From: Sabethes cyaneus
Taxonomy: Eukaryota > Arthropoda > Insecta > Diptera > Culicidae
NCBI RefSeq assembly: GCF_943734655.1
Contig: NC_071355.1
Span: 197,717,939 to 197,781,938 of the forward strand
DNA length: 64,000 nucleotides
Reading direction: 5' to 3'
Made by a program: the position numbers and the translations under genes. Shown here one piece after another: positions 46,668-58,679 of this stretch (positions are counted from its first letter, which is position 1; the number at the start of each line of letters is the position of its first letter). The notes under the pieces were generated by a model that searched no databases, was not told the origin of the DNA, and was given only the letters and a program-made list of their open reading frames with translations.

Positions 46668-47053
46668 ATGAAGCAACTTTTGGTGCTAAGTTTACTAGCG
46701 GCATTGGCCTACAGCACGGAAGTTTCTACACCACAAGGTATGAAGGAAGATTTGGACGATTTTCTTGCTCTGGTTCCGAAAGAGGATATGGCAAAATTGG
46801 CAAAATGTTTTATGCATTGAATCATGTTTGCTTCTTCCTAGTGAGAACTGGAGGACTAAGTGGACTCCTGGATGAAGCTTTGGCTCTGCTGCATACGGAT
46901 AAGTTAAAAGTTCTGATCGATGAGACAAGCCGAGAGTTCAAGAACTCTAAAGAGGTGCAATCTTTGTTCCAAAAACTGCGCGATCATGGTATCGATGTCG
47001 ACAAGTTCGTGCAGTTGGTTGCTGGATTTTTCGGCTGGGGAATTCTCTGGTAA
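46668..47053 (+). pseudogene. Truncated G12-like insect-allergen-repeat gene (gene 3)
   Basis: The start (46668, ACA before ATG) opens with a signal peptide of about 16 residues (MKQLLVLSLLAALAYS) and the family N terminus MKEDLDDFLALVPKEDMAKL. About 220 nt of exon 1 and the 5' part of intron 1 are then missing. The intron 1 acceptor (TTCTTCCTAG) remains and is followed from 46842 by the second repeat (RTGGLSGLLDEALALL...). Inside the second repeat about 50 nt of exon 2 are absent, and intron 2 is gone almost exactly at its position (REFK joined to NSKEVQ). A GT at 46807 would keep phase 1 and give a 116-residue protein, but the intron would be only 35 nt with a poor donor. Without splicing, the frame stops after 50 codons. 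TATA is degraded (TAATAT near 46596) although the TCAGT initiator (46626-46630) survives. Most likely a decaying paralogue. A short functional product is not excluded. Confidence 0.82.
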
Positions 47054-47073
47054 ACTGGATGATTGAAGTTTGT

Positions 47074-47079
47074 AATAAA
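47074..47079 (+). terminator. Poly(A) signal of gene 3
   Basis: AATAAA lies 20 nt after the stop codon. Its retention together with the initiator and the last exon shows the copy was a full genomic duplicate, not a retrocopy. Confidence 0.65.
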
Positions 47080-49555
47080 TATTCTATCTCATTTTAGATC
47101 AAATGTTTTTCTAAAAAAATCACACTATTCATATCACAATCACTTAGATTAGATTTTGATAAAAATAGGTACTGTAGAAAATGTTTGTAAAATTATTTTA
47201 AGACGCCTCAAGAAAAATTTCAATTCTTAGCGTTATCTAAGAGTACTGTATCGCAGTTAAAAGCCTCATCTCTTTCATTTCAAACTTCGTTATCTTTTAA
47301 TGTCAGTGATAAATAAATTTATAGGCGTGTGTTTAGTACAGCAAAGAAATAGGCGTGAAAGAGCACAGATTAAGCACCTCGAGAGCTTGTAGTTTGTTTG
47401 TTATCTGAAGCAGAGAAATTCTATACATTAATTTTCTAGACCCAAAGCGCCGCGGGCAGTAGTTCTAAAACAGCTAGGGTGGATAAATTCGTAAGAATAC
47501 GTGGAGCCTGCAGCCGTCGAACTGTGTGGCCCACTGGTAAGGTGGTGGCGGCGAAGCGGCAGCTCTGTCTTGTCTCTTATTTATGTGAGAAGATACAACA
47601 GAAAACTCATCTCTGTCACATCGTCTGTTGACATCCAGCATGCAGCTAAGCCGCTAGAAGCCGGCATCGGACTTCATCAATTTACACTAACTTCCTGGCA
47701 GAACATTGCTTATCTCCTAAATGGTGTAAAGCTGTGACCGGTCGGGACTATAATTCTAGTATAAGTGTGTATTTTTTCACGTTCAGTATTTTCTAAGTAA
47801 GCACGGTAGAATCATATCTCAATAGGATTACATTGGGACTTAACGTAACAAGCTTGAGAGGTTCATCTCCAATAGATGGATTTCTGTCAACTGACTTTGA
47901 TGTGTATTCCAAATGACTTCCACTCTGTTGTTACGCTTTGTTTCTTTTATTGTATTCTAGTTTTTCATTTCGCTTTTGTTTTTCAAATTGCTTCTTATTT
48001 TAATTTAAACAAACACCAAACAATTTTATACTATTAAATGAAAATCATCCACAATTCATGTTTCAGTTTCAACACCCTGAATCACGAGCACACGAGTTTC
48101 TTTTCGTGGCTGTCCTACTAATCACGACTGGTAGAGCATACCTAATCACCGGATTTCGGCTGTCGATAAATGCCTGTTTTGGTATGGGGCCGTGTCAAAA
48201 CTGTATCATCAACGCACTGTAACAAAACAAAAGCTGGTACGTTTACAACTTTACGGTCCCATATTTGTGGGTCATAAACGAATCGAGACATGCTACCTAC
48301 GCACTTGGAGCATGTACTTGGGCATGGCTCGCGGTGCATTGCAAACGCGCCAGCCAGCAACGGTCGTCGTCGTCGTCGACGTTTTCAGATATGCAACATC
48401 GTACCGTCATTCGCCGCCGACATAGTCTACTTTCACGTACGAAACGTACGTTTTGTTCGAGATTTCAAAATAGACTTTCGACTTGATTGTTCGGTATTAG
48501 GATTTTAATGACTCAATTTGTACCACTCCACTACGGTGTCATCGTAGTACAAATCGCTTTATGACTTATGGTATTTTACGGTGAGTCTGGCGGTCCGTCC
48601 GGCACCGTTTCCCGGCTTTGCTTGTTTCGCTGCAACACGAAAGCTATCAGAATGCATGGAAGACAATGGAAGATAAAAAGAATGTGGTGCATCTGTAGTT
48701 TGCACTTCCTGGAATGGCCATGAATTTATGAGCGGTTGTAAAATTTGCTGCCGAAGTGGAATTTCTGACGTGGAACTGAACCAATCAATCAATCGGCGAT
48801 ATATTTGGTTTTCCATTTCAATCACGCGTTCAATCAGAAAAGGCGATATCAAATGATTGTTTGGCATTATTTAGAAATAAAATCTAATTCTTGAATCGTG
48901 ATGCTTCGCCGATGGAGAACAGTTTTATCTCAACTCATTAAAGTTGAGTGTAGCCTGAATAATTTACAGGCTCATCAACAAAAATAGTGATTAAAAAACA
49001 CGACATCACCAATTTTTCCAAATGATTGCAACTAATTTTTTTCACTTTTCACGGATATCTTCTACTTGAATTCTTGTAATTCGTGAACCAAGTATCATTA
49101 AATAACCACATTTTAAGGTGAGGAGGGAGTTTTATTGCAAATTTTGTATTCTTCATTTATGTGATGAACAAATTGATTCATTTTTGCATATATGATTTTG
49201 AATATGCTGCTGTATCCAATTCTTGCGAGACGTAATTTATGATTAACCATTATTTAATAGTTCGTTATTACGATTATGATTTGTTTGTTCTACCATGCAC
49301 AATACGACAGAGCTAGTAGTGAAACTATCGCAAGAAATGGTTACGATATAACTACTGTAACCCTTTGTTGTTTCACTTTCAGTTGCAGATTAACTTTATT
49401 GTATATCAACTTTGCCTTTCCATAATCATCGGTTATGTATCGCCAGATTGTGCCTGAACCCCAAACTGTTTGCTAAGCCATGTTAATGGACTTCTTTTTT
49501 AGGTCCCTTTCGTTTAGTCCTTTTCGGTTTTATTTTAAATTTTTACCGATATAAA
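47080..49555. other. Intergenic DNA, no gene recognised
   Basis: Short frames without domains (up to 102 codons at 48559-48867, -). No clear repeat was seen. The part around 47440-48500 has a higher GC content than its surroundings. Confidence 0.4.
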
Positions 49556-49557
49556 TA

Positions 49558-50447
49558 CAGTAATGTTCCGATTTTGTCAGCCCCATGTTGAATTTTGGGT
49601 TGACAAAATGGGAAAACTGACAAAATCGGAAAATTTTTTTTTCGAAATTTTTTTCAAAGTTCAAGACTTGACCTTGCAATATCGAAGACTTCTACTAAAA
49701 ATTAAATTTTAACCCTTAATTGGTCAACCTCATAAGCTCAGTGAACCGGGCACAGCACACTCGTCCAGTACCTTTTATGGTGCACATTAGCTTTGAGCGA
49801 TAAAACTTGGTTTTAGGTTTATGGAACCTTTGAAAGAGTTTCTTAAAATTAAAAGCTCTATCGTCCAGTGGAATTCAAATTTTGATTAATCCCCCTAAAA
49901 GTGCAATAAAAAAATTATTTTTCTTCAATTACAATATAACACATTTATGTGTTCTGCAAAGTTTTACAGTATATTTTTACAAGAAATTTTGCTGAAGACA
50001 GTAACCTTCTGTTTCTTCAGCAAAGATAGGAAAATTCTATTTCTCGTAAATGAAAAATCGTTAAAATCAGTTTTTCTATTTTAGCTGTTTTTGTAGTTGT
50101 TGTATGACTTTTTCTTGTTTTACAAAGTTGTGCAAATCGCGAAAATACACAACATTGCTGAATATAGTATACCTCTATCTTTGCTTTTTTAGGAACTATA
50201 GAACTTTTACTATAAAAATACCCTAATTTTGACCCCAAATTAGTCGCAAGAAGGCATCGTTTTATTCGAAAACTCTCGCCAGAATAGTTTCAAGCAGGCT
50301 GAAAGGTTTTATAAATCATGTTTAAAATCACAAAAGTTAAAGAAAATTTATAGGCTGATAAAATCGGGATAAAAAGCTGATAAAATCGGGGGCTGACAAA
50401 ATTGGGGGTAGACAAAATCCGGAGCTGACAAAATTGGAACATTACTG
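49558..50447. mobile_element. 890-bp Tc1/pogo-like TIR element with repeated GACAAAATCGG motif
   Basis: It starts CAGTAATGTTCCGATTTTGT and ends with the inverse (...ACAAAATTGGAACATTACTG), a TIR of about 28 bp. TA flanks both ends (49556-49557 and 50448-50449). GACAAAAT(C/T)GGG occurs at least five times on the right (about 50357-50437) and three times on the left. CAGT ends with a TA duplication fit the Tc1/pogo superfamily. No transposase frame was recognised, so it is non-autonomous. Confidence 0.8.
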
Positions 50448-50582
50448 TATTATGTAATCGAACTGAAAATGTTCGGTAGCAAAGCAAAAAAAAATGTTAA
50501 GACTGGAAACTTTGTGTTGAAACACTTTATATTTAATAGGCCCCACTTCCCCCGGATGCTCTGAAGTGCTGTCTTCGTTTCG

Positions 50583-51267
50583 TTAGGTAGCTTAGTACAG
50601 TTATTTTAAGGGGTTATAGAGGACCACATTTGACGAAAAAAATTCTTCTACGCATGTGGCCAAATCTTAATCGTTACAGTTTTTAGTTTTCGGTAATGTT
50701 TTCTTTAAATTAGCTCTAGTGAAAAAAAGTATGATAGATAGCTTGATTCTGTTACTTTCATTCGAAAGCTGAGAAAATTTTGTACTAAAAATTGCTCTTA
50801 AACCTAGAAGGTTTAAGGTTTATTTAGTAACTTTTTACAAGCAAAACGTTTTGAAATAAGTGTTTCTCGGAACGTTATTGCCAAATTTCTCTTAAACAGG
50901 TGTGATAGAACTGATTGCTTTTGCTTACCAATTACAATTCGTTCTTTGACGTGAAATGCCCATCCCTTTTAGTTTCGTTGCAATTTCATTTTAAACGTAT
51001 GGTTTTGGGTGTTGAATTAGTATCTAAAAACTGCACGAACTCATACATCTCGCATAGCACACTAGATTACCGTGTGCGACGGACTTTTTGCTTCTAAAAA
51101 GTTACTAAAATTCAAGAAGCAGGAGGTTCTTTTCTCAAGAGCAATTCTCAGTAATAACTTTGTGACGATTTAGATTGGACCATATGCGTAGAATGATTTT
51201 TTTCCTCATGTTTTTCGTCATGTGATCCTCTCTAAAATATTTGCACTAAGCTACCAAACACCCTGTA
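50583..51267. mobile_element. TIR element of about 685 bp
   Basis: TTAGGTAGCTTAGTACAG at 50583 is inverted at 51240-51267 (GCACTAAGCTACCAAACACC). Matching continues inward through GAGGACCACAT, GACGAAAAA, TTCTACGCATGTGG and CAAATCTTAATCGT boxes, about 90 bp per arm. The interior contains a 60-codon frame without a domain. Exact ends and duplication are not certain. Confidence 0.65.
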
Positions 51268-51775
51268 TTTAATAACGTTTGTCAAATCATACAACTAGTT
51301 TTCGTATGTAACTTGTTAATACACTAATTATGTATATCTTCTGTTAAAATACATGTTACGAAAGCCAGGAATCAAAACATCATTTATAACGCGGTGCGTC
51401 CAACTTACACGCAAATTGAAAATGACGCCCAAATTAAAAGTTCAATTTTGGTATTTGGAAAGCCAATTATAATTATAATTTTAGTGTATGCGTTGGAGTT
51501 ATATCTTTCATTTCTCGAAAGGTTCAGTTGGAAAAATCAAGTTGAAGTGAGTTGTAAGCTTCGTTCCCACTTACCCAGTATTCCCACTTGCCCCGCAGCA
51601 GAGGTGGACTGGAAGCTGAAGAGCCCACAGGGGCCTGTCAGATTAGGGACCTAGACAGCAATATTCTCATGATAGAAAATTAACACGAAAAACGGCATCA
51701 ACTCAAAAGATAGCACAGCGTTACAACACCAGTAAATCAAATAATTATATTAAGTTACTATTTATATAAACCGCT
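51268..51775. other. Intergenic DNA, nothing recognised
   Basis: AT-rich sequence with one 86-codon open frame (51394-51654) that shows no domain. Confidence 0.4.
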
Positions 51776-51995
51776 TAGTTGACTTCGAGGTACCATGCTG
51801 GTCTAACAAGCGAGCCGTCGTATGTTCGAATCTCGGCTAGGCGGTGCTGCTAGATACAGTCAGTAGGATTTTTGCACTAGCCTCGTAACTGTCCAGTACT
51901 CTAATAGCCGTCTGTGAAGTCTGTCGATAAAGAAGTCTTCAAGTCAAGGGTCAAGTCTTAGAAAAGACGTTTAAGCCCAAGACTTTGCTTTTTTA
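51776..51995 (+). mobile_element. tRNA-derived SINE, longest copy of the family
   Basis: The head GGTACCATGCTGGTCTAACA with GTTCGAATCTC at 51824-51834 resembles the A and B boxes of a tRNA-like RNA polymerase III promoter. The body AGTACTCTAATAGCCGTCTG followed by TGAAGTCTGTCGATAAAGAA and the end AAGACTTTGCTTTTTT match the copies at 28709, 46459 and 62852. Target-site duplications are not clear here. Confidence 0.65.
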
Positions 51996-52009
51996 TTATT
52001 AATATTTAT

Positions 52010-52890
52010 GTAATTTCTGTCCTAAGACATAGCCAAATAGCCTAATGAACAAAATTTAACTCGATAGTAAACTGTCGTGCTTCAGTTCCTTTGACACCGT
52101 GTACTTGCCGCCAAATCTCGTATCACCTAGTCTAACCCTGTTGCTCCGGAGAACATCCGATATACTAAGCGTCTTATGAAGCCCATATTAAGCATGACTG
52201 CCGCTGGTAATACGCTTCCGAATCTCTAAGGCAGACAAATTCGACAATTACCTCGAATTCATCGTCATCGATCGATACACTACTGTCGAAGCGGCATCGG
52301 TCGGCGTCGGTTCCGCTGCTTAGCATATACGTTGGTATGGAGTTTGGACACAATCTTCTTTACTTCGCGCCTTACTTTGTTCAGGTATCGCTCCGATTTT
52401 CGCCAGCCCTTTACGCTTGATGGTATCATACGCAGTGATTTGAAATCACTGAAATAATTGTGCGTAAAAACTCTGTATTTATGGATTTAAATGATGCAGC
52501 AGCAGCAGCGTAAATATTTTATCCGTCACTGATTGTCCTCCAACGAACCCGGGAGAGCACTTTGTATGCGACATTGAGGTCTCACAGTCCAGCTTGTTGC
52601 CTTTCTTATAGAATGGGTAGACAACTCCTCAAAGCTCCATTCCTTCGGTAACTGTACTGTACCCAATTTTTTTACAATCAGCTGGTGCAGACTAGTGGCC
52701 AGTTCTTCCGAGCCATCCTAATAAGCGTTGCTCCGGAACCATCATTCCCAGCCGATTGATTTTTCGACAGATACTTGATGGCCTCCGTGACGTTTGTCGC
52801 ACGTTTGTTATTTGCTTGGGAGCAATTAAGGTGTTTATCGAAAGGCCTCTTTCTCCTTTTGGTCACATCGAAATTGTCCATTACGGTACT
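52010..52890 (-). pseudogene. Decayed LINE copy, minus strand
   Basis: Read on the minus strand: VTEAIKYLSKNQSAGNDGSG and ATLIRMARKNWPLVCTS (start of the reverse transcriptase: the KNNKSAGxDG motif), then YRRNGALRS-like and AYKVLSRV-like pieces. Then come broken C-terminal pieces aligning with the 19015-20123 copy (for example the complements of TGTCCTAAGACA and of GAACAAAATTT near 52020-52055). Heavily mutated, with an internal CAG run near 52498. Confidence 0.6.
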
Positions 52891-52892
52891 TG

Positions 52893-53165
52893 AAAATAAA
52901 TAAAAATAAAACTTTTCCAATTAAATTTTACTATCTATATTTATTCGCGACAGATACGTATATCGCCATCGACTTGCAGGCTTCGTCAGTGTTTGTTTTC
53001 GAACCAAATTAGCCAAAGCAAAACAGACACGGTTCGAAAACAGACACTGATGATGCCTGAAAATCGTAGGCGAAATACGTATCTGTCGCGAATAAATATA
53101 GATAGCAGAATTTAATTGGAAAAGTTTTCTTTTTATTTAATTTCGGGTGTCGTATTCTACTAAGA
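52893..53165. mobile_element. Foldback element B
   Basis: Arms of about 113 bp (52893-53005 and 53031-53143) are near-perfect inverted repeats around a 25-bp spacer. Boxes from the left end: AAAACTTTTCCAATT, TATTTATTCGCGACAGATAC, a GACTTGCAGGCTTCGTCAGT box and GTTTTCGAACC. The right flank TATTCTACTAAG then CTCCAAAAACTTCAGTC is shared with foldback element A (7063-8265). Non-coding. Confidence 0.85.
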
Positions 53166-53169
53166 TGCT

Positions 53170-53580
53170 CCAAAAACTTCAGTCATTAGGGACCCTAATT
53201 TAGGGTACTGTCATTCATATCCTCACAGCTGCTCCAACTGCAAATACTCTTGCACTTCCAGGTGGCGTTTTTTCTTCCGGAAGACTTGAGTTCACTGCAT
53301 CTGCTTCTGTCTTTGTCTTTCCACGTTCTGAAAACTGCTACTGCACCTCATTGTAGCCAACGCAGCATTTTCCACATTTATAATCCTCCTACATCTCTAC
53401 AAATTTAAGCAGCAGGCTTTAGTACTTATGAATTTTCATATAGACGGATTTCACGCCAACTTGTCTATGGGGTTGACAGCACTTTCTCAGAATTCAATGA
53501 AACTCTTTTTGTGTAAAGAGCTCATGTAAATAAGCAACTTTGAATACTTAGTTTTTTCAAAGTTGGTCTAGACTAACATT
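53170..53580. other. Intergenic DNA, nothing recognised
   Basis: No frame or repeat recognised, apart from the shared CTCCAAAAACTTCAGTC tail of the foldback element at its left edge. Homology to the gene 2 downstream region starts near 53580. Confidence 0.4.
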
Positions 53581-53691
53581 GAATTGAATGAACAAAAGAT
53601 CACAGTGAAATTCAAGAAATATTAATAGCATGGTCTGGTCCTTTCGACATGAAACTAGCTTTTTACGGCTTATGTTGAAATAGCTGCTTAT

Positions 53692-53697
53692 TTTATT
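53692..53697 (-). terminator. Poly(A) signal of gene 4
   Basis: TTTATT on the plus strand (AATAAA on the minus), 31 nt after the stop codon, equivalent to the signal of gene 2. Confidence 0.75.
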
Positions 53698-53727
53698 TGA
53701 TGAAAATAGAATCAATCCGATCTGCTT

Positions 53728-54486
53728 TTAGTGTTTTCCCCATCCAAAGAAATCAGCGACGAGTTTCACGAATTTATCGACATCAACGCCGTATTCTCTC
53801 AGTTTCTCGAACAGAGACTGCACTTCCTTCGAGTTCTGAAAAATAATAAAAATCTGCTAAAACCAAATCCATTACCAAACGCGTAAACCAAACTTACATT
53901 ATAGAACTCCTCCAGCTTATGGAAATCAAAGCGCTGCAGCTTCTCAAACAGAGCCTTAAACTCCGGACTGGTCTTCAGCTTCTCCTCGAACAGAGCTTCA
54001 AACTTGTCCTTAGGAAACAGTTCCAAAGCTTCATTGACGAACCCAGATAGTCCACCAGTTCTCACTAAATATGTGTAGATTAGATATTTCTCAATCAGTT
54101 GTCACGTTAAAACGGGTTAAAAACTTACAACTACGAACGACGCGCACCGGCTTGACGTGGTTTAGTCCGAGGAAATCAGCAACGAAATTCAAACCCTCAT
54201 ACACGGGCACTCCAGCATCATTCAAATAGTGCAGCAAATCCTTTACTTCATGTAGCGCGAAAAATTGATCCCAAACGGTGGAGAATTCCTTTCCTTGCAG
54301 GTAAACGAAAAAGTCCTGAACATCCTTATCGTTCTGATAGTAATTGAAAGCCAGCTTTGCCAGATCATCGACCGGAACTAAAGCCACGAAATCTTCGAAG
54401 TCTTCCAGTAGACCACGGGGTGCCGGAACTGCCGAGGCACAGGTGATGATTGCTACCAGGGCAACTAGAAGCAAAGTTGGTTTCAT
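53728..54486 (-). CDS. G12-like insect-allergen-repeat protein, gene 4 (inverted near-copy of gene 2)
   Basis: Minus strand, exons 54486-54129, 54064-53898 and 53835-53728 (358, 167 and 108 nt), with introns of 64 and 62 nt that are nearly identical in sequence to those of gene 2. The product is 210 residues with a 19-residue signal peptide and a cysteine-free mature chain of two helical repeats. Only five residues differ from gene 2: V6L, A61V, A185E, I194V and E199K. Exon 2 encodes exactly the same peptide. The last three changes cluster in the final helices, two of them charge changes. The promoter and about 120 bp downstream are also duplicated, so this was a segmental inversion-duplication, or gene conversion has kept the pair alike. 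Role as for genes 1 and 2, inferred from the family. Confidence 0.95.
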
Positions 54487-54539
54487 GGTTGGTGTAAATC
54501 GATTGTAGTGAACTTCAATTAGTGAAAAGTGAAACTGAT

Positions 54540-54570
54540 ACTGAACTGTCACCGAACGACATCTTTTATA
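54540..54570 (-). promoter_or_regulatory. Core promoter of gene 4: TATA box and TCAGT initiator
   Basis: On the minus strand TATAAAAG occupies 54570-54563 and TCAGT 54544-54540, with the same 28-bp spacing as gene 2. Confidence 0.85.
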
Positions 54571-54605
54571 CTGTTCGATTGCCTATGTCGCACCTTTGGT
54601 TTTCG

Positions 54606-54612
54606 AGATAAG
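54606..54612 (+). promoter_or_regulatory. Candidate GATA-factor site upstream of gene 4
   Basis: AGATAAG on the plus strand, 36 bp upstream of the TATA box relative to the minus-strand gene, conserved with gene 2 (35057-35063). An AAGTACTTA word a few bases further upstream is also shared. Confidence 0.45.
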
Positions 54613-54619
54613 TGCAAGT

Positions 54620-57600
54620 ACTTACAATTTTACAGTAGACAGTTTATCTGCGAGTACTTAATAAGTAATCCACCTACTTACGCTGGAAGCGGTGGTTTAG
54701 TTTAATTCAGTTAATAAATAAAGAAACATCTCAATACATGGTTGCTTATTAGTAACTGTTTAAGTTACTTTAGTAAAATATTACATAAGCCTCATTCAAA
54801 GATATGCTAATCATGCACACTTGATTTAATTTTTTTCTAGAAAAATATCAACTAAGCGCTTTAAAATCGAATCATTGAAATACAAATTTGCTTGTTTATT
54901 TGTGGTTTTGTTTCAGAGCGTAGTAAATAACATGAAAAAATTATATAGTGCGAATATTAGAATTTTGCAGAATAAAAAGTGATTCTTTTTACGCGAAGTT
55001 CAAACCATTTTTGCTCAAACTTTATTATTATTTGAATTCACATTCGCAGTTAATCATAAACTGTCATCTGTCTTCTTTTTGTTTAAATATCTTACCACAA
55101 AACAACAGACGGCAAATTCTAGAAAACATCCCTAACCGCACCGGTCCGAGCTTCACGTGTTAAACTAGAAATCGGTAGCTAGCCATTCATTCACGTAATC
55201 GCACTTTTTATTTGGTGACATCACTAGCACGTGACGTAAGATAAAACGCCTCCCTCCTCTCGAGGAAGAAAATGCAGAAGGCAGGAGAAAGGAAACAAAC
55301 TCGACTTAGTTGCATCATTTATCATATTTTCTGAAGATCTATGTAGAAGTATTCCCCACCTACCTACACTTCGGCATATCCCAAAGCACATTTGATAGAT
55401 GGAGAGCTATGTAGCAGTTTAGCTTCAAAATTACCTTTATCTTTCGGGGGGAATCTGAGAAGTTTGTGTAGTAAACCGAAGCAAGTTGTAATCCAACCTA
55501 TCTTAAGGGAGAAAAATTCCGGTGCAGAGAACGGTTGCCGAACAGCAGCAGCGCACAACACAACATTGAAACTGGAAGTGTATCATACATACAAAGTCAC
55601 GTATTTGGCTAAAATCCCTGTTGTCGAGAAAAAATGAGAGGTGTTACAAGATACAGATTTTCTCCGGGATTAACGGTAAAGTTACGAAGTGTGCTGTGGA
55701 TGTTTGATAGCTTAAGTAAGATTCCTAACGGACAAAGTATTGGATGCGATGAGACGGGAATGATTTTATATTGTTTCTTTTAACAACATAATAGCGTTTT
55801 AGAAACAACAAACTATAAATTTAGTAATAACGAAACAGTACCGCTTTCTGGTCACCATTATATTGATTTGTTACAACATAATAAACTTAATATGATAGCT
55901 GGCCACAATCACTCAAATCATATTACTGCTATCATGATCCCACAAAGCAATAAAACTATAAACAAAACAAACAAAACAAGCTATGTTTCGTTCATTCCCT
56001 CTGTCCCAAACGAATAGTAATTCGATTACCAACGAGCAGGACAAAAAACATTTGCTGCCCGGAAAAGAAACTGCAAATGTTCGGCCCGTTGGAAGGTTTT
56101 CGGTTAACTTCCCGGCTGAGACGTCCTACTTCAAACCACTTCCGCCGCAGCAACGTGCCACACTTTGTGTGTTCGTCGCTACTGCCGGAACGGAAACTAG
56201 CTGGAGGAAAACCAAACCTAGAATATGATAGCCAAAATCGTTTCCCAAAATGAGGATAATTGCTTTCTCCATCCCGGCGTTCGTTTATCGGTCTAGACGG
56301 CATCCACTTACCGATATAGAGCAGTTTACCAGGATATACACTGCCCGGGCCGTGAAAGAATGTGAAACTGAAACCGCGCCCGCCGTATCAGGATCCCCAT
56401 TAAGATTGGCTCCATCTTAGCCGAAAACCGGATTCGCGCGGTGTCATCCCGCACACTAAATGGACTGGCATCGGGCCCAAACAATGCCAATTCGTGGCGG
56501 TAATAAAAGTAGATTGAGCTTTTGTTTCTCCGGAATTACATTTGCTTGTGTGGGCGCAAAACTATCTTTATATGTGCCAATCGAACATTTTGCAGTCCGC
56601 ATTGAGGTTTTATATGCCTTCGTAACTAGGTTTACTATTATTTTTCATGGAACAAAACTAGTTAATTTGAAGTAAAATTTTATTAAAAGAAACTTATGCT
56701 TAGGATTGAGACTGCAAACAAAAGTAGCACTATGGAAGTTCCGGTAAACTTAGAGCAAACAGTTTCAACCGATGAAAAGACCAACTGCCGGAGAAAAATC
56801 TGCATTCAAGAGTAGAACATATCCTCACATACAGCATTCCAAACAGAAAACGTCGTCCTATGTTGCCAAAGCTGATTGAAGCGTAAAAATCACTTTCTGA
56901 TGGTATCCTTTCAGAAGAATAGTTGCCACATCTCCGTCACTATTGTTCCCCGGCATACACCTACTTATGCGAAAACGATGGGGAAACATTTCTCAGGTGA
57001 AGAAGTTTCCGATAACAAGTTGAAGTGGAAATCCTGTTTGCTCTCTTCCCTGCTGATGCGCTGTTGGATTGGTTGGTAGTAGGTAGGTACATATTGCATT
57101 AGCTTTGCAACCGTGCAAAGAGGATACCGAAACGAGGACGACAACCAACGATGACGACGACGCGGTGCAGAGAGCTCAGGTGTACCCTCGCAAACGATAA
57201 TGTCGCACCGGAGAAATATTACCCCTGATAGCATAGTCATGTTCGGGGCTTCATTTTATGCTGCGGGTTTCGGATTTATGTATTACTTGTACTCCAGTTT
57301 CCAGGGCCAGAAAACGAAAAATAAGCGAAAGCATAAAAGTGGCATCCCCAAGATTTGCGCTTCTCTGTTGGTCAGTTCGGGTGTAGTGTTAAAACGAAAT
57401 TTGTGATCAAATTATCTGCTATGATAAATGACTTCTGATTATGTGCCCTTGGGTGATGTGATCGAAGTGCTCCTTCGTTGTCGGCTACTGGGCCAAGAAG
57501 CTGTCCACAAATTAGTGCTTTCAGAGCAATCATCGATCAATTAATTTCGCATTGAATTATATCTTATGATTTTTTTTTGCGGCTACTGCGGCAGTAAGTT

Positions 57601-58090
57601 ATTGCCAAACTAATGCAGTTTGCTGAATTAAATTTTATTGAAGAATTCAGAAAGAAACGCAGATGCTATAAAGTTTGAACGAATTGGGGATCAAACGAAC
57701 GATGTTATGCTTTATTGTGAAAAAGTGCCATCTGGAGTAGCTTACTATCGATAAGGGTGAATTATAATAGGTCAACCCCAAATCGATTGTAAAACAAGAA
57801 ATGATGTTTTTATTTGCTTTGGGATGATGCGTATGATTTCCGGCGTCCAACCCAAGAATAATTCATTCTGTCACTGTGCCTGTAACGCATATTTGTCCTA
57901 GATCAAAGTTAACCTTACTGAATATACACTATTATAATATTTCAATTGATATTCTTGATTTGAATTCATTATCATATAATTTTGGTACTGTTAGCTGCGT
58001 TTCCCTAGAATATATCAGCCATGAAATGAACTGATATGTTGTAGGATTTAGCATTAGAAATTGATTCTAAGAATAATATGATTATAAGTA
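54620..58090. other. Intergenic DNA, no gene recognised
   Basis: About 3.5 kb. Frames of up to 103 codons (55992-56303, -) lack domains. The GC-richer stretch 56030-56470 has no obvious repeat and may be unique host sequence. I see no transposon landmark. Confidence 0.4.
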
Positions 58091-58094
58091 TAAG

Positions 58095-58310
58095 ACATGC
58101 TACTTACTTACTTTACCAGCCGAGCGGGCTGGCTCTTGCCGTATCAAAAATTCTTCTTCGTTGTACTCGGTTCTGGGCTACTCGTCGCCAAATCGATGCG
58201 TGTCTCGACACATGCAAGTCGGCTTCAACCTGGTTGAGCCATCTAGCACATTTAGGCCGGCAAATCCGTGCGGTGGAACAGAGCCTCGCGCTCGATGATG
58301 ACTAGTTAAA
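58095..58310 (-). pseudogene. LINE 3' end fragment with AAGT tail
   Basis: Read on the minus strand: RCARWLNQVEADLHVS-like sequence, then WRRVAQNRVQ-like sequence, and the 3' end CGGCTGGTAAAGTAAGTAAG. This matches CGGCTGCTAAAGTAAGTAAA at the end of the copy at 20820-22800. About 215 bp, strongly 5' truncated. Confidence 0.6.
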
Positions 58311-58679
58311 AATGTTAAAAATTTTAGTGGACAATCCCTGTTGAATACAGTCGTATACAACATAATTGGTTGTTCAGAAATTTGCATGACTTCCACGCAT
58401 GATAAATGTGGAGTGTAAAGTGTTAAGAAAACATCGATAAAATTAGGCCTCGCTGCTTTAGAATGTGGGGTTATATAATGTGGCAAATGACTCACCATGC
58501 ACGCCGATTGTTTACGGGAGCTTCAATCAAATGGGCGCTTAGTACTTTTGAAGCAATGAAATCTTCACATCCGGATGGTAAACGGACAGCGTTATAATGT
58601 TTGAACTTAGCAACATTTTCCGAACCAGTTTCCCGGAGGATTGGTGGAAAGTAGGTAGATACCTGAAGGCATACCTAGG

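Noticed and set aside
46805..47053. Independent gene starting at the ATG at 46805
   Set aside because: The first 12 codons are remnant intron; a start there would lack a signal peptide and promoter. It is the 3' part of gene 3.
51776..51850. Possible functional tRNA gene
   Set aside because: The cloverleaf cannot be completed and the sequence continues into a body shared by dispersed copies, so it is a SINE head.
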